A DNA stretch of 64,000 nucleotides from Flavobacterium lacustre (GTDB lineage: Bacteria > Bacteroidota > Bacteroidia > Flavobacteriales > Flavobacteriaceae). Both the position numbers and the translations under genes were made by a program. Under the pieces are notes generated by a model, which worked only from the letters and a program-made list of their open reading frames with translations, was not told the origin of the DNA and made no database searches. The stretch is from assembly GCF_027474525.2 (NCBI RefSeq), contig NZ_CP114882.2:558001-622000 (forward strand). Direction: 5' to 3'. This document shows, piece after piece, positions 27,314-35,987 of the stretch (position 1 is the first letter of the stretch; each line of letters opens with the position of its first letter).

Positions 27314-30289
27314 TTAAAATGTTACGTTAAGACCAACAGATACACTTTTGTCTCTTGGATATGATAAGTACTCCATACCAGCTGAAGGCACGCCATTCAA
27401 TGACTTGTCAGTATCTACTTCAGGGTCAGTCCCTGAATAACTAGTGATTATAAACAAATTAGATGCATTTACATACAGTCTTGCAGTAGACAGTTTAAAT
27501 TTATCTAAAATAGCTCCTTTAACTGTATAACCAAAAGTTAAGTTACCCATTCTTAAGAAATCTCCTTTTTCTAAGTATTTAGTAGAAGGTGAGTTAGGAT
27601 CTCCTTGTGCTTGTGCAGAAGTAGCCGCTTCTTGAGTTGTGTTTCTACCACCTAAGAAAGCTCCTTTGAAGAAATAAGCATTAGAAGTATTGTTGTAGAT
27701 GTAGTGTCCAAAAGCACCATAGAACGAAGCTCCTAAGTCAAAATTCTTGTATGTAAAGTTTGTATTGAAACCTACATTGATTTTTGGTAAAGGTTGTTTC
27801 TCTAATAATTTTTTAGCTGCTGTACCTAAACCCGTATCATTTCCTGCTGCATCAGCATAGATAGAAGCTCCTGTAGAATCATATCCTCTCCATTCGTACA
27901 TATAATAAGAATAGATTGGTTTGTTATTAGTGATTACTTGTGCATAAGCACCAGATAAACCTTGACCATTAATTCCGCCTGTAGAAATGAATCCAGCAAA
28001 ATTTGTCATTTTGTTACTTAAGAATGATGCGTTTCCTGAAACATCCCAAGTAAAATCTTCTTTGTCAATCACTTTATAGCTTAAAGAAACCTCAACTCCT
28101 TTGTTGATTAAGTTTCCTGGTAAGTTTTTGAAACGTGGAGATGGTGGTCCTGGTTGAGTAGCAGCAGCAGGAACTGGGAAAATTAAATCCTTAGTGTCTT
28201 TTTGGAAATAATCAATTGTACCTGTTAATTTGTTATTCAATAATGTGAAATCCGTACCAATACCATAAGATTTAGTGGTTTCCCATTTCAAATCAGCATT
28301 TGCATTACTATCAACATTTAAAGTCCCATTTAAACCATAAGCACCTCTAGCGATAGCTGAGTTAGGTGCAAATTCTTGGTTACCTGTTTTACCAATGTTT
28401 CCTCTAATTTTGAAATCATTAACTAAACCGTCTTTACCTTCAACTACTTTGTAAGCAATACCTACAGAAGGGAAATAATCGTATTTGTTATTAACTCCTA
28501 ATTTTGTAGAACCGTCAGAACGTAAAGTTCCAGTAATGATTAATTTATTGTAGATAGTTGCATTAACCCTTGTAAAGTAAGATTGCAATTCTGTTCTATT
28601 TCTGTAAGAAGAAATTCTATACTCATTTTGAAGACCTCCTTCAATATTGTCAATTAGATTAGTTTGAGCAGGATTGAAACCTTTAGCGCTTGCAAAACTT
28701 CCGTCAGCAGTATAATCATAATAAGAATAACCTACTAAAGCATCTAAATTAAAATTAGCACCAAAGTCATTGTTATATGCTAAAGTATGCTCAAAAGTTT
28801 TGTTGAATTTATTTTGAGAATTAATTGAAGCATTACCATGTTTAACTTCTGAAGATCCAGGAACTGATACGTTAAAAGCATCTCCTTGAATAGCTATAGT
28901 TGGTAATAATTGAGTTTTTCTTGCTGAATTTGAACTTTCAACACCAAACAAGAAAGTGTATTTCAATTTACTATTAATTTTCCAAGTAGTATTGATACTT
29001 CCTAAAAATTTATTGGTATTGGTGAAATCATTATAAGCATCTAATAATTGAACAGGATTCAAATAAGTATTACTGACTACATGGTAAGATCCGTCTGGAT
29101 TATAGATTGGCAATGTTGGATTCCAGTACAAAGCTGTACCAATCGCGTTACCAATATAACCTGAATCGTTAGCGATTAATGTAGTTCTATCTTTCAATGA
29201 AGCATACATAATTCTTTGCTCTACTTTCAAAGCTCCACCAAAGAAGTCATTTGAATTATAAACTGTAGCTGAGTATTTATCTAAACCTGTGTTTTTTACA
29301 ATACCGTCAGTGTTAGAGGCACCCAGAGAGATTCTTGTATTAGAATTTTCAGTTGATTTTGTAAATGCTAAATCGTGATTCATAGAAAAACCTTTTTGCA
29401 TAATAGCATCTTTCCAGTTGTAGCTTCTTGATCCTTGATCATCACCACCAGCAGCAACGAATTGCGAAGGAGTCATTACGTCAAAATTTCCTGCCATTTT
29501 ACTGAATTGTATAGAAGTATTGTATGACAATTGAGGTGCTTTAGATTTCCCTTTTTTTGTTGTAATAACAATTACACCATTAGCTCCACGAGATCCGTAG
29601 ATAGCTGTCGAAGAAGCATCTTTTAATACACTCATACTTTCAATGTCATTTTGGTTAACGAAATTCAAAGGGTTTCTTGCAGAAGAAGCTCCTAATAAAT
29701 TATCACCACCACCAGAAACATTTCCTCCATCTAATGGCACACCATCAATAACGATAAGTGGTCCGTTACCAGAACGAATAGATGTATTACCACGTACTCT
29801 AATAGCAACTCCACCACCTGGCTCACCGCTTGACTGAGTAACTTGTACACCTGCAACTTTTCCTCTTAATAATTGAGCAGGAGAAGGCGAAGCTACATTG
29901 TCAAAACTTTTTGATCCAATTTGATCAACTGCACCAGTTGCATCTTTTTTCTTAACAGAACCGTAACCGATAACGACTACTTCTTTCAACTCAGCTGAGT
30001 CTTCTTTTAAAATTACATTAATTGTACTTTTTCCTGCAGCATTAATTTCTTGAGCTTTTAACCCAATGTAACTAAAAACTAGAACTGCTTTTGGACCAAC
30101 ATTTTTGATAGTAAATTTTCCATCAAGATCAGTTTGTGCTCCGTTAGTTGTTCCCTTTACCAATACAGAAGCCCCTGGTAATGGACCGCTAGAATCTGAT
30201 ACTGTACCTGACACATCTTGCGAGTAGGTCAAACTAGTACATAGCATGGTTAGAAACACCATTAAGCCTTTAATTAGACTATTTTTCAT
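27314..30289 (-). CDS. SusC/RagA-family TonB-dependent outer-membrane transporter
   Basis: The barrel that imports oligosaccharides across the outer membrane using TonB energy. The 991-residue product begins with a signal peptide (MKNSLIKGLMVFLTMLCTSLTYSQ). A CarboxypepD-regulatory-like domain follows (VSGTVSDSSGPLPGASVLVKG, about residues 26-105), then a TonB-box-like stretch (KEVVVIGYG) and the plug with the SusC signature (SSTAIYGSRGANGVIVITTKKG). The rest is beta-barrel and ends in aromatic V-T-F. No FecR-interacting N-terminal extension is present, so control by an anti-sigma factor is unlikely. A double LacI-type operator and a TATGTTTG box lie upstream. Confidence 0.96.
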   Translation of the reverse strand: MKNSLIKGLMVFLTMLCTSLTYSQDVSGTVSDSSGPLPGASVLVKGTTNGAQTDLDGKFTIKNVGPKAVLVFSYIGLKAQEINAAGKSTINVILKEDSAELKEVVVIGYGSVKKKDATGAVDQIGSKSFDNVASPSPAQLLRGKVAGVQVTQSSGEPGGGVAIRVRGNTSIRSGNGPLIVIDGVPLDGGNVSGGGDNLLGASSARNPLNFVNQNDIESMSVLKDASSTAIYGSRGANGVIVITTKKGKSKAPQLSYNTSIQFSKMAGNFDVMTPSQFVAAGGDDQGSRSYNWKDAIMQKGFSMNHDLAFTKSTENSNTRISLGASNTDGIVKNTGLDKYSATVYNSNDFFGGALKVEQRIMYASLKDRTTLIANDSGYIGNAIGTALYWNPTLPIYNPDGSYHVVSNTYLNPVQLLDAYNDFTNTNKFLGSINTTWKINSKLKYTFLFGVESSNSARKTQLLPTIAIQGDAFNVSVPGSSEVKHGNASINSQNKFNKTFEHTLAYNNDFGANFNLDALVGYSYYDYTADGSFASAKGFNPAQTNLIDNIEGGLQNEYRISSYRNRTELQSYFTRVNATIYNKLIITGTLRSDGSTKLGVNNKYDYFPSVGIAYKVVEGKDGLVNDFKIRGNIGKTGNQEFAPNSAIARGAYGLNGTLNVDSNANADLKWETTKSYGIGTDFTLLNNKLTGTIDYFQKDTKDLIFPVPAAATQPGPPSPRFKNLPGNLINKGVEVSLSYKVIDKEDFTWDVSGNASFLSNKMTNFAGFISTGGINGQGLSGAYAQVITNNKPIYSYYMYEWRGYDSTGASIYADAAGNDTGLGTAAKKLLEKQPLPKINVGFNTNFTYKNFDLGASFYGAFGHYIYNNTSNAYFFKGAFLGGRNTTQEAATSAQAQGDPNSPSTKYLEKGDFLRMGNLTFGYTVKGAILDKFKLSTARLYVNASNLFIITSYSGTDPEVDTDKSLNGVPSAGMEYLSYPRDKSVSVGLNVTF

Positions 30290-30347
30290 ACGTAATAAAT
30301 AAGTTGGTTAATAATTTGTTTAAATGGTTTGTTTTAAAACTTGGAAT

Positions 30348-30355
30348 CAAACATA
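30348..30355 (-). promoter_or_regulatory. Putative -7 box of the susCD promoter
   Basis: The minus strand reads TATGTTTG, a full match to TAnnTTTG, 58 nt upstream of the susC ATG. Its upstream end is 36 bp from the edge of the double operator at 30391-30424. There is no good TTTG at the -33 position, as expected of a promoter that needs an activator, though that is inference. Confidence 0.65.
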
Positions 30356-30390
30356 ATAATAATTTTATGATAATATTATGATTTTACAAA

Positions 30391-30424
30391 CTATAACGTT
30401 TTCGGTGGTCCGAAAACGTTTTCG
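30391..30424. promoter_or_regulatory. Double LacI-type operator upstream of susC
   Basis: The distal site at 30411-30424 is the perfect palindrome CGAAAACGTTTTCG. The proximal site at 30391-30404 (CTATAACGTTTTCG) has a degenerate promoter-side half. Centres are 20 bp apart, two helical turns. The pair would lie at about -47 to -80 from the inferred transcription start. Confidence 0.85.
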
Positions 30425-30748
30425 ATTTAAAATTAATACTTTAAAAAATTAGTATTAAAAATAAATTTAATATAAAAAAAACAAATTAAAAAAACACATA
30501 ATGCTGTTTTTATACATTTATGACTACAAAAACGAATGTCAGAACCCAAAAAGCTCTTTTTTACCAAAAAAATATTGCGAATAATGCATGTTAACGATTT
30601 GACTAACAAAAAACTGATTTTTTAAAACACATTTTAACAATTCTTTAATAATTATAACCCCATTTGACATAAAACATCAATACAAAAATAAAGCGCTTAA
30701 TAAAAACGTAATTGTGTACCGATAAGGCCAAAAAATAATGCAAAAACA
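30425..30748. other. Non-coding AT-rich spacer between the susC operator and the GH65 terminator
   Basis: About 320 nt without a credible gene. It is very A/T rich with poly-A runs. I saw no further copy of the LacI-type palindrome, no RNA gene and no conserved box. It separates the susC operator from the end of the GH65 transcript. Confidence 0.6.
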
Positions 30749-30801
30749 CGAATACCTTTTTTAATTCCGTTCAATTATGAAGAAATTAAAAAAGGTATTC
30801 G
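30749..30801 (-). terminator. Long inverted repeat ending the GH65 transcript
   Basis: Arms at 30749-30766 (CGAATACCTTTTTTAATT) and 30784-30801 are an exact 18-bp inverted repeat with a 17-nt loop. On the minus strand the stem is followed by GTGTTTTTGC, so an intrinsic terminator for the GH65 gene, whose stop is 17 nt away, is the simplest reading. The stem is longer and more AT-rich than usual. Confidence 0.65.
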
Positions 30802-30818
30802 CAGCAAAAAAAAATCTA

Positions 30819-32825
30819 TTATTCTATTGTAATCGTTTTATTGTCAACTCCGATTCCTATTATTTTTAACGATTTCCATTGTTTAGGCAACAATCCTTTG
30901 TTGTACTTCAACCCCATATCAGTTTGTTCAACTCCTCCAAAACCATAAATAACAGCCTGAAGCATAGCACCGGCACCAGTTGCAAAATAAGGATTATTAC
31001 TATTAGCGGATTCTGAAAATACTCCAAAAGGCGGGCGGCTATTTGGCAAATAGGATTTTACAAAATAACTATAGGCCTTTTCTCTATCGCCTAATCGTGC
31101 ATACAAAACAGATAAAACTCCTGAAGCCATAGCCGGACCATCTTTTTTATCAATTTTCTCAGCATAATATTCTAAATCTTTTTCAATTTGTGCTTTGTCT
31201 GTTATGATATGCAAAGGATACGCTAACAAATTCACATCGGCTTGTTTTATAATTTGTCCTTTATATCCTTTGTAATTTTGTGTAATACCATTTTCGTTAT
31301 GAATCATTAATTTTTCTGAAACGTCTATCCATTTCGGATTAACCGGTTCATTCAAAAGTGTCGCTGCCTTTATCGTGTTTTTCAAAGACTCAATGGCCGA
31401 TGCATTAGTAAAAGCATTATCATCAATGTGCTGCGCATATTCATCGGCACCAACGACATTCAGAATCGAATAACTGCCATCCTGATTTTTGACTACTCGG
31501 CTTACCCAGAAATCAGCCGTTTCTTTTAGAACTGACCATTCTTTTTTCAACCATGATTTATCTTGGGTATAACTGTAATAATTCCAAAAAGCAATAGATA
31601 CATCCGCTGTAATATGTTGTTCAAAAATTCCGGTCAATGCCCAAGTTGGCGTAGCTTCTTCACCAGTATCATCAGATTCCCATGGATACATAGCTCCTTT
31701 GTATCCATAAATAAATGCTTTTTGTTTTGCTTTTTGCAAACGGTCGGAACGATAATCCAAACACGATTTAGCCATATCAGGTTGCAATGCTAAAAGTGTT
31801 GGATACATCCAAAGCTCGGTGTCCCAGAAAATATGTCCGTTGTATCCTTGCGATGATAATCCCATAGGCGCAATACTTTGTCTGGTATCAGGTCTGATGT
31901 ATGAATACAAATTATACAATGCAAAACGAACGCGTTGTTGTGCATCTAAATCACCTTCAATTTGAATATCTCCTGTTTTCCATAATTCAGCCCAAGCTTG
32001 TTTATGACGATTAAGCAGTTTGTCAATTCCTTCTTGCAAAGCAAAAATAGGCTGACGTTCTGATTCGTTCAAAGGATCTGTAACATCTTTAGAAGTACAA
32101 ATCCCTCCTGCAACTGCAAATCGGTATTTTTTTCCTTTTAAAAGTTTTTTGGCAAAACCAACTTCATTTCCGGTTTGTTTTAAAGTTTCACTTTGTCCGT
32201 CAAAAAGAAAAGTCGTTGAAGCCGCAACCGTATATTTCCCAGTTAATGTTTTTGCAGTTGTTCCAAAAACCGGCATCATATATTGATTGTCTTTTAAAAC
32301 CCTGAACTGACTTTTTGCCTCTTTCAATTCTTCGGGAACAATCATATAATTATTAACCATGATATCAATATCCTTATCAGGAATAATTTCGACAATTGCC
32401 ATAGCCGAAAAAGGAATTGCTCGGTTAGCCAAAATTGTGTAATGAATCTTTGCATAATCTTTAAACGAAAATGAAGTAGTACTTGTTCCTTCTTTCATCG
32501 AAACCACTTGACTCCAATTATCAATATTATCTGATTTGATTTCTTGATTGTTTATCGTCAAATGAAGATTCAAAAATTCAATTCCTCTCACAATTCTACT
32601 AATACCATTTTCAGGACTGCCATCATAAACTCCATTCAGAATAATTTCTTTTGTTTTTAAAGGAGTATCATCTGTAACGATTCCTATTTGTCCATTAGCC
32701 ATAGCCACACCATAGTAATTCGCTCTTGAATTTGCATACAAATGCCATTCGTCTGATTTAGTTTGACCAAAAACAACCGGGCTGACTAATAAGATGAATA
32801 ATAAATTTTTATAAATTGAAATCAT
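30819..32825 (-). CDS. Secreted GH65 glycoside hydrolase (kojibiose-hydrolase / glucosidase-like subgroup)
   Basis: A 668-residue (alpha/alpha)6-barrel enzyme exported by a signal peptide (MISIYKNLLFILLVSPVVFG), so predicted periplasmic. GH65 markers are HIFWDTELWMYP, the acid Glu E462 in VVGADEYAQHIDDNAFTN, and IIKQADVNLLAYPL. The segment that holds the phosphate-binding serines in GH65 phosphorylases is replaced here. PPFGVFSESANSNNPYFATGAGAMLQ instead resembles the hydrolase branch, where the Glu (E605 here) can serve as base. I therefore read it as an inverting hydrolase of an alpha-glucoside such as kojibiose; the linkage is not certain. It is divergent from the GH32 gene and shares the operator between them. 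Confidence 0.87.
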   Translation of the reverse strand: MISIYKNLLFILLVSPVVFGQTKSDEWHLYANSRANYYGVAMANGQIGIVTDDTPLKTKEIILNGVYDGSPENGISRIVRGIEFLNLHLTINNQEIKSDNIDNWSQVVSMKEGTSTTSFSFKDYAKIHYTILANRAIPFSAMAIVEIIPDKDIDIMVNNYMIVPEELKEAKSQFRVLKDNQYMMPVFGTTAKTLTGKYTVAASTTFLFDGQSETLKQTGNEVGFAKKLLKGKKYRFAVAGGICTSKDVTDPLNESERQPIFALQEGIDKLLNRHKQAWAELWKTGDIQIEGDLDAQQRVRFALYNLYSYIRPDTRQSIAPMGLSSQGYNGHIFWDTELWMYPTLLALQPDMAKSCLDYRSDRLQKAKQKAFIYGYKGAMYPWESDDTGEEATPTWALTGIFEQHITADVSIAFWNYYSYTQDKSWLKKEWSVLKETADFWVSRVVKNQDGSYSILNVVGADEYAQHIDDNAFTNASAIESLKNTIKAATLLNEPVNPKWIDVSEKLMIHNENGITQNYKGYKGQIIKQADVNLLAYPLHIITDKAQIEKDLEYYAEKIDKKDGPAMASGVLSVLYARLGDREKAYSYFVKSYLPNSRPPFGVFSESANSNNPYFATGAGAMLQAVIYGFGGVEQTDMGLKYNKGLLPKQWKSLKIIGIGVDNKTITIE

Positions 32826-32850
32826 ATTTTTTATAATTTTATATTGATGT

Positions 32851-32858
32851 CAAACTTA
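32851..32858 (-). promoter_or_regulatory. Putative -7 box of the GH65 promoter
   Basis: The minus strand reads TAAGTTTG, a full TAnnTTTG match, 25 nt upstream of the GH65 ATG. It is 56 bp from the nearest edge of the shared double operator, that is, 20 bp (about two helical turns) more than at the susC and GH32 promoters. Confidence 0.6.
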
Positions 32859-32913
32859 TGCTATTTATTTTTTTAAAGTGAATTTATTCGATTAACTCCA
32901 TTAAATTTGAGAC

Positions 32914-32947
32914 CGACAACGTTTTCGTAATTTCGAAAACGTTATCG
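32914..32947. promoter_or_regulatory. Double LacI-type operator between the divergent GH65 and GH32 genes
   Basis: Two near-perfect 14-bp palindromes, CGACAACGTTTTCG (32914-32927) and CGAAAACGTTATCG (32934-32947), have centres 20 bp apart. Each differs from the consensus palindrome at one base, in opposite halves, so the pair itself is nearly symmetric. It could serve both divergent promoters. Confidence 0.85.
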
Positions 32948-32982
32948 ATTTTGTCAAAATGAGTTTATACCAAAATGAATTC

Positions 32983-32990
32983 TATTTTTA
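32983..32990 (+). promoter_or_regulatory. Weak -7 box of the GH32 operon
   Basis: TATTTTTA, one base from TAnnTTTG, 30 nt upstream of the GH32 ATG. Its 36-bp distance from the operator edge equals that at susC, which is the main reason to accept it. Confidence 0.4.
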
Positions 32991-33020
32991 TGAATTAATA
33001 CAATTACAAAAAAATCAATT

Positions 33021-34607
33021 ATGGATTTTAAATGGAATAAATTATTCATTATAAGCATTTTAGAAATTTCATTAGTACTGACTTCTTGTAAAAAAGAATC
33101 GGATACTGTAATTTATGTTCCTACTTCTGAAACCATTACAATTGATTCTTCAGTAGCTTACAAAGAGCCTTTTCGACCACAATTTCATTTTTCACCAGAA
33201 AAAAAATGGATGAATGACCCAAACGGAATGGTTTTCTATAAAGGGACTTATCACTTGTTTTACCAATATTACCCGGAAGATATTGTTTGGGGTCCAATGC
33301 ACTGGGGACATGCTACCAGCACAGATTTAATTCATTGGAAACATAAAAAAATTGCTTTATTCCCCGATAAATTAGGCTTAATTTTTTCAGGAAGTGCTGT
33401 TGTAGATATTGACAATACTTCGGGTTTAGGGACAAAAGAAAACCCTCCAATGATTGCCATTTTTACCTATCATGATATGGAAGGTGAAAAAGCAGGCAAA
33501 ACAGATTATCAAACACAAGGATTAGCTTACAGTCTGGACGAAGGAGAAACTTGGGCTAAATATGAGAAAAACCCAATTATCAGCAATTTAGTTTTAAAAG
33601 ATTTCAGAGACCCGAAAGTCTTTTGGAATGAAACTACCAAAATTTGGAACATGGTTTTAGTAGCCGGAGATCATGCCAAATTTTATACTTCTAAAAACCT
33701 AATCAACTGGACTCTTGAAAGCGAATTTGGTAAAAATATTGGAGCTCATGGTGGCGTGTGGGAATGCCCAGATATTTTTAAATTGAAAGTTGACGATTCC
33801 AATGAAGAAAAATGGGTTTTACTCATCAGTATAAATCCTGGCGCCCCAAATGGAGGTTCCGGAACACAATATTTCATAGGTGATTTTGATGGGAAAAGTT
33901 TTAAAACAACTCAAAAAGACATCAAATGGATTGACAATGGCGCTGATAATTATGCCGGTGTCACATACAATAACGCACCTGAAAATAAACGAATATTCAT
34001 AGGCTGGATGAGCAATTGGTCATATGCCCGAGATACTCCTACAAAAAACTGGAGAAGCGCTATGACAATCCCAAGAGAACTTTCTTTGGCTAAAATCAAT
34101 GGTGATTATACCCTAAAAAGTGTTCCTGTCGAGCAATTCCAAAAGCAACGAACCACAGCCTTTTCCAAAGATAAAATTACCCTTAAAGCAAATCAAAAAA
34201 CAACAATTGATTATGCTAATTTGAATCAGTCTGAAGTACAATTAAATGCCAAAAATGAGAATTTAAAATTGGTTTTTTTCAATGATGTAAAGGATTCTCT
34301 GGTTATAAATTATGATGAAAAAGGAAAGACTTTTGCTATTGACAGAAGACATTCTGGTTTAGTGAGTTTCGAAAAAAGTTTTGGAGAAAAAATTCACCAT
34401 ACTAAAACCTCAAATATAGTTTCAGAAACAATCAATTATCAAATTATAATGGATTGGTCTTCTATAGAAATTTTTCTGAACGGCGGTGTATACAGTTTTA
34501 CTGAACAAATTTTTCCAAATAAACCATATACAAAACTCATCATTCAATCTGATGAAAATCAAGAAATTAAAAACTTAACAATCAATAAAATAAAAGGAGT
34601 CTGGTAA
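33021..34607 (+). CDS. GH32 beta-fructosidase / levanase-type lipoprotein
   Basis: Predicted to release fructose from fructans (levan, inulin) or sucrose. All three GH32 catalytic motifs are intact: WMNDPNG with nucleophile D66, FRDPK with D197, and ECPD with acid/base E248. A C-terminal beta-sandwich, as usual for the family, follows from about residue 370. The N-terminus is a lipoprotein signal (LISILEI-like hydrophobic core, LVLTSC, Cys23), so the 528-residue enzyme is anchored in a membrane, perhaps on the surface since KKESD follows the Cys. It heads the plus-strand operon with transporter, kinase and GH13. Levan, inulin and sucrose preference cannot be separated by sequence. Confidence 0.93.
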   Translation: MDFKWNKLFIISILEISLVLTSCKKESDTVIYVPTSETITIDSSVAYKEPFRPQFHFSPEKKWMNDPNGMVFYKGTYHLFYQYYPEDIVWGPMHWGHATSTDLIHWKHKKIALFPDKLGLIFSGSAVVDIDNTSGLGTKENPPMIAIFTYHDMEGEKAGKTDYQTQGLAYSLDEGETWAKYEKNPIISNLVLKDFRDPKVFWNETTKIWNMVLVAGDHAKFYTSKNLINWTLESEFGKNIGAHGGVWECPDIFKLKVDDSNEEKWVLLISINPGAPNGGSGTQYFIGDFDGKSFKTTQKDIKWIDNGADNYAGVTYNNAPENKRIFIGWMSNWSYARDTPTKNWRSAMTIPRELSLAKINGDYTLKSVPVEQFQKQRTTAFSKDKITLKANQKTTIDYANLNQSEVQLNAKNENLKLVFFNDVKDSLVINYDEKGKTFAIDRRHSGLVSFEKSFGEKIHHTKTSNIVSETINYQIIMDWSSIEIFLNGGVYSFTEQIFPNKPYTKLIIQSDENQEIKNLTINKIKGVW

Positions 34608-34656
34608 AAAATTACCTTTTATAAACAACCAAAATCACTAACCAAAAACCAAAATA

Positions 34657-35982
34657 ATGAATAACAGAAAAATACTTTATTGGTCCATTATCGTTGCATT
34701 TGCAGGATTTTTATTTGGATTTGACACCGTAGTAATTTCAGGTGCGGACAAACAATTGCAACAATTATGGGGTTCCTCTGATTTGTTTCACGGATTGGTA
34801 GTCATGTCATCGGCATTATGGGGGACGGTTATTGGTGCCATATTTGGTGCCTATCCAACTAATATTTTAGGTCGAAAAAAGACGTTAATAATCATTGGAT
34901 TATTATTTTTCATTTCTTCAATTGGAACTGCTTTCGCAAATGATCCAATATTCTTTTCCATTTTCAGATTTCTTGGCGGAATCGGAATTGGGGCTTCAAC
35001 AATTGCTGCTCCAACTTATGTTTCTGAAATTGCTCCTGCTAAGGACCGAGGAAAATTAGTCGCTTTGTACCAATTCAATATTGTTTTTGGAATTTTAATT
35101 GCCTTTACATCCAACTATTATTTACAAGATATTGGAGAAAATGCATGGCGATGGATGTTAGGAATACAAGCTTTTCCATCTTTTATTTACACACTTTTAG
35201 TATTTGGAATTCCGGAAAGTCCACGTTGGATTTTAGAATATAAAAAAGACCGAGAAAAAGCAGTTGCTATTTTGAAACAAATCAATAGCGAGGCAGAAGT
35301 GGAAGCGGAAATCGCAGCTATTGAAAAAGAAACCTCTCACGAAGGAAAAAACGAATCTATTTTCATGGCAAAGTACAGGAAACCTTTACTATTGGCTTTT
35401 TTTATTGCTTTTTTCAATCAACTATCTGGTATTAATGCTTTTCTATATTATGCACCTCGAATTTTTGAATTGGCCGGGTTAGAAAAATCAGCTTCTTTTT
35501 TGAGCAGTATCGGAATTGGAGTGATTAATTTAATCTTTACTATGATTGGAATATCGTTAATTGACAAATACGGAAGAAAAACGCTGATGTATTTGGGTTC
35601 AGTAGGATACATTATTTCTTTGGGATTAGTTACCACAGCTTTCTATTTTGAATGGAAAGGAATGGCTGTTCCGTTGTTTTTCTTCTTGTTTATTGCCTCA
35701 CATGCCATAGGTCAGGGAGCTGTAATTTGGGTATTTATTTCTGAATTATTCCCTAATAAACTAAGAGCTGCCGGAACCTCTTTTGGAACTTCTGTTCACT
35801 GGGTTTTAGCCGCATTGATTCCTTCTTTCATTCCGTTTTTATTTAAAGAAATTGGAACAACAACTGTTTTTGCCATCTTCTGTATTATGATGGTTTTCCA
35901 ATTGCTTTGGGTGTTCTTAAAAATGCCGGAAACCAAAGGACGCACATTAGAAGAACTATCAGAAAGTCTATCAAAAAAATAA
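34657..35982 (+). CDS. Sugar-porter-family MFS hexose transporter
   Basis: A 441-residue, 12-helix inner-membrane symporter of the sugar porter family. Diagnostic motifs are RFLGGIGIGASTIAAPTYVSEIAPAKDRG after helix 4 (in two parts here), ESPRWI before the central loop, DKYGRKTLM, and PETKGRTLEEL at the C-terminus. Since the preceding gene releases fructose and the following one (5 nt downstream) is a fructokinase, fructose is the likely substrate. Glucose or xylose porters share these motifs. Confidence 0.9.
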   Translation: MNNRKILYWSIIVAFAGFLFGFDTVVISGADKQLQQLWGSSDLFHGLVVMSSALWGTVIGAIFGAYPTNILGRKKTLIIIGLLFFISSIGTAFANDPIFFSIFRFLGGIGIGASTIAAPTYVSEIAPAKDRGKLVALYQFNIVFGILIAFTSNYYLQDIGENAWRWMLGIQAFPSFIYTLLVFGIPESPRWILEYKKDREKAVAILKQINSEAEVEAEIAAIEKETSHEGKNESIFMAKYRKPLLLAFFIAFFNQLSGINAFLYYAPRIFELAGLEKSASFLSSIGIGVINLIFTMIGISLIDKYGRKTLMYLGSVGYIISLGLVTTAFYFEWKGMAVPLFFFLFIASHAIGQGAVIWVFISELFPNKLRAAGTSFGTSVHWVLAALIPSFIPFLFKEIGTTTVFAIFCIMMVFQLLWVFLKMPETKGRTLEELSESLSKK

Positions 35983-35987
35983 AACTC

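Noticed and set aside
35907..35987. Longer N-terminus for the second fructokinase
   Set aside because: It overlaps the transporter gene in another frame; the ATG at 35988 begins right at the conserved PfkB start.
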